Source: Paraburkholderia lycopersici (lineage in GTDB: Bacteria; Pseudomonadota; Gammaproteobacteria; Burkholderiales; Burkholderiaceae). Taken from it: a stretch of DNA of 64,000 nucleotides. A model generated the notes under the pieces. It saw only the letters and a list, made by a program, of their open reading frames with translations, was not told the DNA's origin and searched no databases. How positions within the stretch are numbered: the first letter of the stretch is position 1; each line of letters begins with the position of its first letter. The position numbers were made by a program, and so were the translations under genes. The stretch spans positions 124,001 to 188,000 of the forward strand of contig NZ_FMYQ01000006.1 of assembly GCF_900096975.1 (NCBI RefSeq), written 5' to 3'. Below, piece by piece: positions 63,780-64,000 of the stretch.

Positions 63780-64000
63780 CTACGTGCCGCTGCGCACCGG
63801 CAAGGCCGTCGAATACTTGAGCTGCTCCATGGCGAAACTCGAACTCACGTCGAACAGCGGCACGGCGCGAATCAGCTGCTTGTACACGCGGTCGTAGTCG
63901 TCGATGTCGGAAACCACGATGCGCAGCAGGTAGTCGGTCTCGCCGCTCATGCGGTACGCCTCGACGATCTCGGGAATGTCCTGCACCGCGCGCGTGAAGG
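63780..64000 (-). CDS. Lrp/AsnC-family regulator, C-terminal part only
   Basis: The visible 73 codons run off the right edge. They match the C-terminal RAM (ligand-binding) domain of Lrp/AsnC proteins: VQDIPEIVEAYRMSGETDYL, then LRIVVSDIDDYDRVYKQLIR and VSSSFAMEQLKYSTALPV. The family uses amino acids as effectors and binds DNA through an N-terminal HTH, which lies outside the window. The stop codon is at 63780-63782. Ligand and targets are unknown. Confidence 0.92.
   Translation of the reverse strand, partial: FTRAVQDIPEIVEAYRMSGETDYLLRIVVSDIDDYDRVYKQLIRAVPLFDVSSSFAMEQLKYSTALPVRSGT

Noticed and set aside
1..64000. CRISPR arrays, prophage, integrons or intact insertion sequences
   Set aside because: No regularly spaced direct repeats, no phage structural genes, and no transposase with a catalytic domain or paired inverted ends was found.

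Overview
The window is high-GC chromosomal DNA that looks like a Burkholderiaceae member, most likely Paraburkholderia or a close relative. The basis is gene order and content: rluB next to rimP-nusA-infB-rbfA-truB, odhA-odhB-odhL followed by zapE, a second long-tailed Hfq, a DUF2968 lipoprotein, and an oxalate-degradation locus. No rRNA, phage, plasmid or CRISPR signal was seen. Genes are mostly on the minus strand and codon use is fairly uniform.

Layout. 1-3000: 3' part of rnr missing at the left edge, then two almost identical tRNA-Leu(CAG) genes, each with its own promoter and terminator. 3604-13173: an oxalotrophy locus, all on the minus strand, made of a GntR/FadR-type regulator, oxc, frc, a one-domain PAS protein, an 84-residue unknown, pntA, pntB and an OxlT-like MFS carrier. 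13890-16534: an acyl-CoA ligase and a short-chain dehydrogenase. 17396-18613: a carboxylate MFS permease in a region that also holds a porin-like relic and the tail of a decayed acyl-CoA ligase. 18958-23566: a DUF1571 secreted protein facing a five-gene unit (small lipoprotein, ECF sigma factor, anti-sigma factor, VAO-type flavoenzyme, Tat-exported protein). 24200-26741: hfq2 and small envelope or unknown proteins. 26897-34517: a stand-alone transposase-like protein, zapE and the 2-oxoglutarate dehydrogenase genes. 34854-42412: typA, then a marR-controlled tripartite efflux operon. 42536-52391: the translation and transcription block truB-rbfA-infB-nusA-rimP, then rluB and scpB. 52738-64000: an aminotransferase, a LysR regulator, a second transposase-like protein, small secreted proteins, a YdcF-like protein, an EAL-domain pseudogene, arfB, a VC0807-like membrane protein, an FUSC transporter, and an Lrp-family regulator cut by the right edge.

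How it fits together. OxlT would bring oxalate in and formate out. Frc and Oxc turn oxalate into formyl-CoA and CO2 through oxalyl-CoA. Formate oxidation yields NADH, and the clustered transhydrogenase PntAB could convert this to the NADPH needed for assimilation. The FadR-type regulator and a shared sequence in front of oxc and the regulator gene suggest a local switch. The other candidates for something new are the ECF/lipoprotein/flavoenzyme unit, two paralogous proteins that keep only the N-terminal domain of an IS5-type transposase, a hairpin with a U-run in the rimP-nusA-infB leader, and a long inverted repeat in the leader of the carboxylate permease.
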